In this document: in pieces, positions 13,512 to 15,358 of the stretch
Numbering within the stretch: position 1 is the first letter of the stretch
How the letters are laid out: each line of letters opens with the position of its first letter
NCBI GenBank assembly: GCA_003526525.1
Contig: DPVV01000122.1
Span: forward strand, 864 to 16,221
Origin: Lachnoclostridium phytofermentans
GTDB taxonomy: Bacteria; Bacillota; Clostridia; Lachnospirales; Lachnospiraceae
Direction: 5' to 3'
DNA: 15,358 nucleotides
Notes under the pieces: model-generated
The model's database searches: none
Told to the model about the DNA's origin: nothing
The model's input: the letters and a program-made list of their open reading frames with translations, nothing else
Made by a program: the position numbers and the translations under genes

Positions 13512-14037
13512 AAAATAAACCACTCTTTCTACCTTGATAAACAATTGGAGGTATCAGTACTAATTGTATAAGAATTCCCGGTATACCTTGTATTGTTGCA
13601 TTTACTGCTGCAATCGGTCCCAACATCTGAAGATGCAATAACTTAGTTGCAACGAACAAAGATAACGCATAAACTGCTCTTCCTGCTATCATCGAGGTCA
13701 CTAAGGATAGGTAAATTCTAATAAGAGGTTTTTTTATCCTTAAGTTACGATAACATAATCCAGCTACGAATCCATAAACTGCTAATTCTAGCACCATAAA
13801 TGGCAATCTTTGCATTGGTGGCATTCCAGTTAGTAAAGAACTAAGTGCTGGTGTTAACCCACCTACAATTATTCCCCACCATGGTCCCATAAAGAAACCA
13901 CAAAGTAGTACAGATATATGCATAGGTAATAATATACTACCAGTATTACCTATCGGTATAAAATGAAATGCTTGTGGTATTATAACTCCTAGGATTAAAA
14001 ATACCGCACTATACACAAGTTGTTTTGTTTTGGTCAA
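13495..14037 (-). CDS. ECF transporter S component (substrate unknown)
   Basis: 180-residue integral membrane protein with about six hydrophobic segments and short loops, the size and layout of a substrate-binding S component of energy-coupling factor importers for vitamins, their precursors or metals. The stretch GNTGSILLPMH (30-40), then GPWWGIIVGGLTPALSSLL (51-69) and GMPPMQRLPFM (71-81), followed by ELAVYG (84-89), fits the general ECF S family. The start is a TTG at 14037, supported by AAGGAG 7 nt upstream; the next ATG is residue 39, inside the membrane core. It begins 2 bp after the reductase stop and overlaps the DUF1893 gene. No ATPase or T component is in the window, so it must share the genome's common ECF module. 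Ligand unknown. Confidence 0.87.
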   Translation of the reverse strand: MTKTKQLVYSAVFLILGVIIPQAFHFIPIGNTGSILLPMHISVLLCGFFMGPWWGIIVGGLTPALSSLLTGMPPMQRLPFMVLELAVYGFVAGLCYRNLRIKKPLIRIYLSLVTSMIAGRAVYALSLFVATKLLHLQMLGPIAAVNATIQGIPGILIQLVLIPPIVYQGRKSGLFYGSER

Positions 14038-14039
14038 AA

Positions 14040-15155
14040 TTATTCTCCTTCAAAGCATGTCGCTACTTTTTTCATTACATCACTAATTGGTATTGCCTGT
14101 GGGCATACCTGTTCACACTTTTTACAACTTCTACAGGAATCTGCTTTGATTTCTATTTCCTCATAGACTTCTTTTGCAGCATTCATTCCTTTCGACACAG
14201 TTGCGTTATATGCTTCAAATGTTTTTGGTATATCTAATCCAAATGGACAAGGCATACAATAAGCACACTTAGTACATGATACCAGTGCCATGGTATCATA
14301 AATACGTTTTGCATTTACATACATCTCTTTTTGGTCGTCGGTTAGCATACCAATCTTAGACCTGTTTGCATACTCTATGTTATCCGTTGTCTGCTTCATT
14401 GTACTCATACCACTTAATAATAAGCTTACTTCTTTCCGATCCCATAGAAAGTCCAAAGCCCATTCCACTGGTGTTTTTTCTTTATTTAACACTTCTAAAA
14501 CATTCTGTGGAGGGTTTGCAAGTTTTCCACCAAGCAAAGGTTCCATAACAATAACTGCAAGCCCCTTAGAAGCCGCATATTCCATTCCTTCTATCGTTGC
14601 TTGGTTATGAATATCAATGTAATTCATTTGAATTTGACAAAAATCCCAGGAATCATAACTATCCATTATGCTTAAAAAAGCTTCTGCATTATCATGAAAA
14701 GAAAATCCTATGTAGCGTATTTTTCCCTCTGCCTTAGCCTGCTCCATCTTTTTAATTAAATCAAATTTTTGAACAACATTTTCAAATCGTTCTTTTCCAA
14801 TTGCGTGCAATAGATAAAAATCAATCGTCTCCACTTGTAATTTACTTAATTGTTCGTCTAAGATTCGATCAAAATCCTCTGGACATTTAATTTCCCAAAC
14901 CGGGCACTTTGAAGCTAGATATGTTTTCTCACGATAACCATCCTTAAGCGCCTTACCTACTAATACTTCACTCATTCCTTGATGATAAGGATAAGCAGTA
15001 TCTACATAATTAACCCCCTCATCAATCGCATGGCGTATCATTTGAATCGCTTCTTCTTCATGAATTGTACCATCTTCTAGTACAGGAAGCCTCATAGTGC
15101 CAAATCCAAGCGCTGAAACCCTAACCCCTGTATTCCCCATCATTCTATATTCCAT
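14040..15155 (-). CDS. Aldo/keto reductase with C-terminal 4Fe-4S ferredoxin-like domain
   Basis: 371 residues from the ATG at 15155, which has GGAGG 5 nt upstream. A TTG at 15167 in the same frame overlaps that ribosome binding site and is rejected. Residues 1-270 or so form an AKR barrel with the catalytic tetrad D52, Y57 (VDTAYPY), K83 (LASKC) and H117 (YLLHAIG). The C-terminal part carries two cysteine clusters, C294/C297/C300/C303 (CTKCAYCMPCP) and C341/C344/C347/C351 (CRSCKKCEQVCP), enough for two 4Fe-4S clusters. This iron-sulfur AKR type is common in strict anaerobes; the electron partner and substrate are unknown. It is first in an operon with an ECF S component and a DUF1893 protein, which suggests work on an imported or salvaged compound. 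Confidence 0.92.
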   Translation of the reverse strand: MEYRMMGNTGVRVSALGFGTMRLPVLEDGTIHEEEAIQMIRHAIDEGVNYVDTAYPYHQGMSEVLVGKALKDGYREKTYLASKCPVWEIKCPEDFDRILDEQLSKLQVETIDFYLLHAIGKERFENVVQKFDLIKKMEQAKAEGKIRYIGFSFHDNAEAFLSIMDSYDSWDFCQIQMNYIDIHNQATIEGMEYAASKGLAVIVMEPLLGGKLANPPQNVLEVLNKEKTPVEWALDFLWDRKEVSLLLSGMSTMKQTTDNIEYANRSKIGMLTDDQKEMYVNAKRIYDTMALVSCTKCAYCMPCPFGLDIPKTFEAYNATVSKGMNAAKEVYEEIEIKADSCRSCKKCEQVCPQAIPISDVMKKVATCFEGE

Positions 15156-15256
15156 GTGTACCTCCAATCTAGCGCATTACTTTTGCGCAATATGTTATTC
15201 TTCTTTTACGACTTTTAAAACGAAATGGCTTTGCAAATCCCCCATTGATGATAAAC

Positions 15257-15323
15257 AAAAAAGCCAACCACTAAGACTCAAAAGAAGATTTTCTACTTCT
15301 TATTGTAAGTCTTAGAGTTGGCT
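15257..15323 (-). terminator. Terminator of a gene beyond the right edge
   Basis: A long stem (15262-15268 with 15317-15323, AGCCAAC/GTTGGCT, continuing as CTAAGACT/AGTCTTAG at 15271-15278 and 15308-15315) is followed on the minus strand by TTTTTTG. It faces a minus-strand gene ending to the right of the window and isolates the reductase operon. I see no strong promoter between it and the reductase gene. Confidence 0.82.
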
Positions 15324-15358
15324 CTAAGTCAAGTACTTTTTCATGATGAAATGTAAAA

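Noticed and set aside
13512..13544. Eleven-residue longer N-terminus of the DUF1893 protein from a TTG at 13544
   Set aside because: It would lie inside the ECF gene with no usable ribosome binding site. The ATG at 13511 gives the usual family start and a normal coupled overlap.
15156..15167. Four-residue longer N-terminus of the aldo/keto reductase from a TTG at 15167
   Set aside because: The TTG overlaps the GGAGG that correctly serves the ATG at 15155.
15172..15188. Small hairpin GCGCA/TGCGC upstream of the aldo/keto reductase
   Set aside because: It has only five base pairs and no T-run or operator match, and the GCGC core is self-complementary, so chance is likely.

Overview
The window looks like chromosomal DNA of a low-GC, anaerobic Gram-positive bacterium. 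Class Clostridia fits best, and the gene content recalls Lachnospiraceae of the Clostridium phytofermentans type; the genus is an inference. The evidence is an oxygen-independent (class III) ribonucleotide reductase, AGGAGG-type ribosome binding sites, TTG alternative starts, AT-rich spacers, U-tailed hairpin terminators, and a cre-like site of the kind CcpA binds in Firmicutes. All eleven genes I accept lie on the minus strand, so transcription runs from high to low coordinates. I see no insertion sequence, CRISPR array, rRNA or tRNA.

Layout in the direction of transcription. (1) 15358-12930: the terminator of a gene beyond the right edge, then a tight three-gene operon: an aldo/keto reductase with a ferredoxin-like tail, an ECF transporter S component (TTG start) and a DUF1893 protein, closed by a strong terminator. 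(2) 12782-11855: an unrecognised four-helix membrane protein with its own promoter and a cre-like operator next to the -10 box, followed by AT-rich minisatellites and a terminator. (3) 11850-11248: repeats, then a two-CBS-domain protein with its own promoter. (4) 11265-8910: a cytoplasmic GH36 alpha-galactosidase with a hairpin just upstream of its ribosome binding site and a terminator behind it. (5) 8584-2611: a polyamine cluster, speA - speE - speB - carboxy(nor)spermidine synthase - nspC. (6) 2559-21: nrdD, with paired NrdR boxes, an extended -10 promoter, a leader of about 275 nt that folds into several hairpins, and a terminator.

How the genes work together. SpeA should make agmatine from arginine and SpeB can remove the urea. 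Two chemically different aminopropyl donors are then encoded side by side: SpeE, which uses decarboxylated SAM, and the dehydrogenase/NspC pair, which uses aspartate semialdehyde. No AdoMet decarboxylase (speD) is in the window. SpeB sits between the two branches and could release spermidine from aminopropylagmatine made by either. A terminator-like hairpin between the dehydrogenase and nspC probably lowers NspC expression.

Most notable are the nrdD control region, in which two NrdR boxes 32 bp apart precede a structured leader with a flush four-stem junction, and the double-route polyamine cluster. The reductase-ECF-DUF1893 operon and the cre-controlled membrane protein with an in-frame minisatellite after its stop codon are less well explained.
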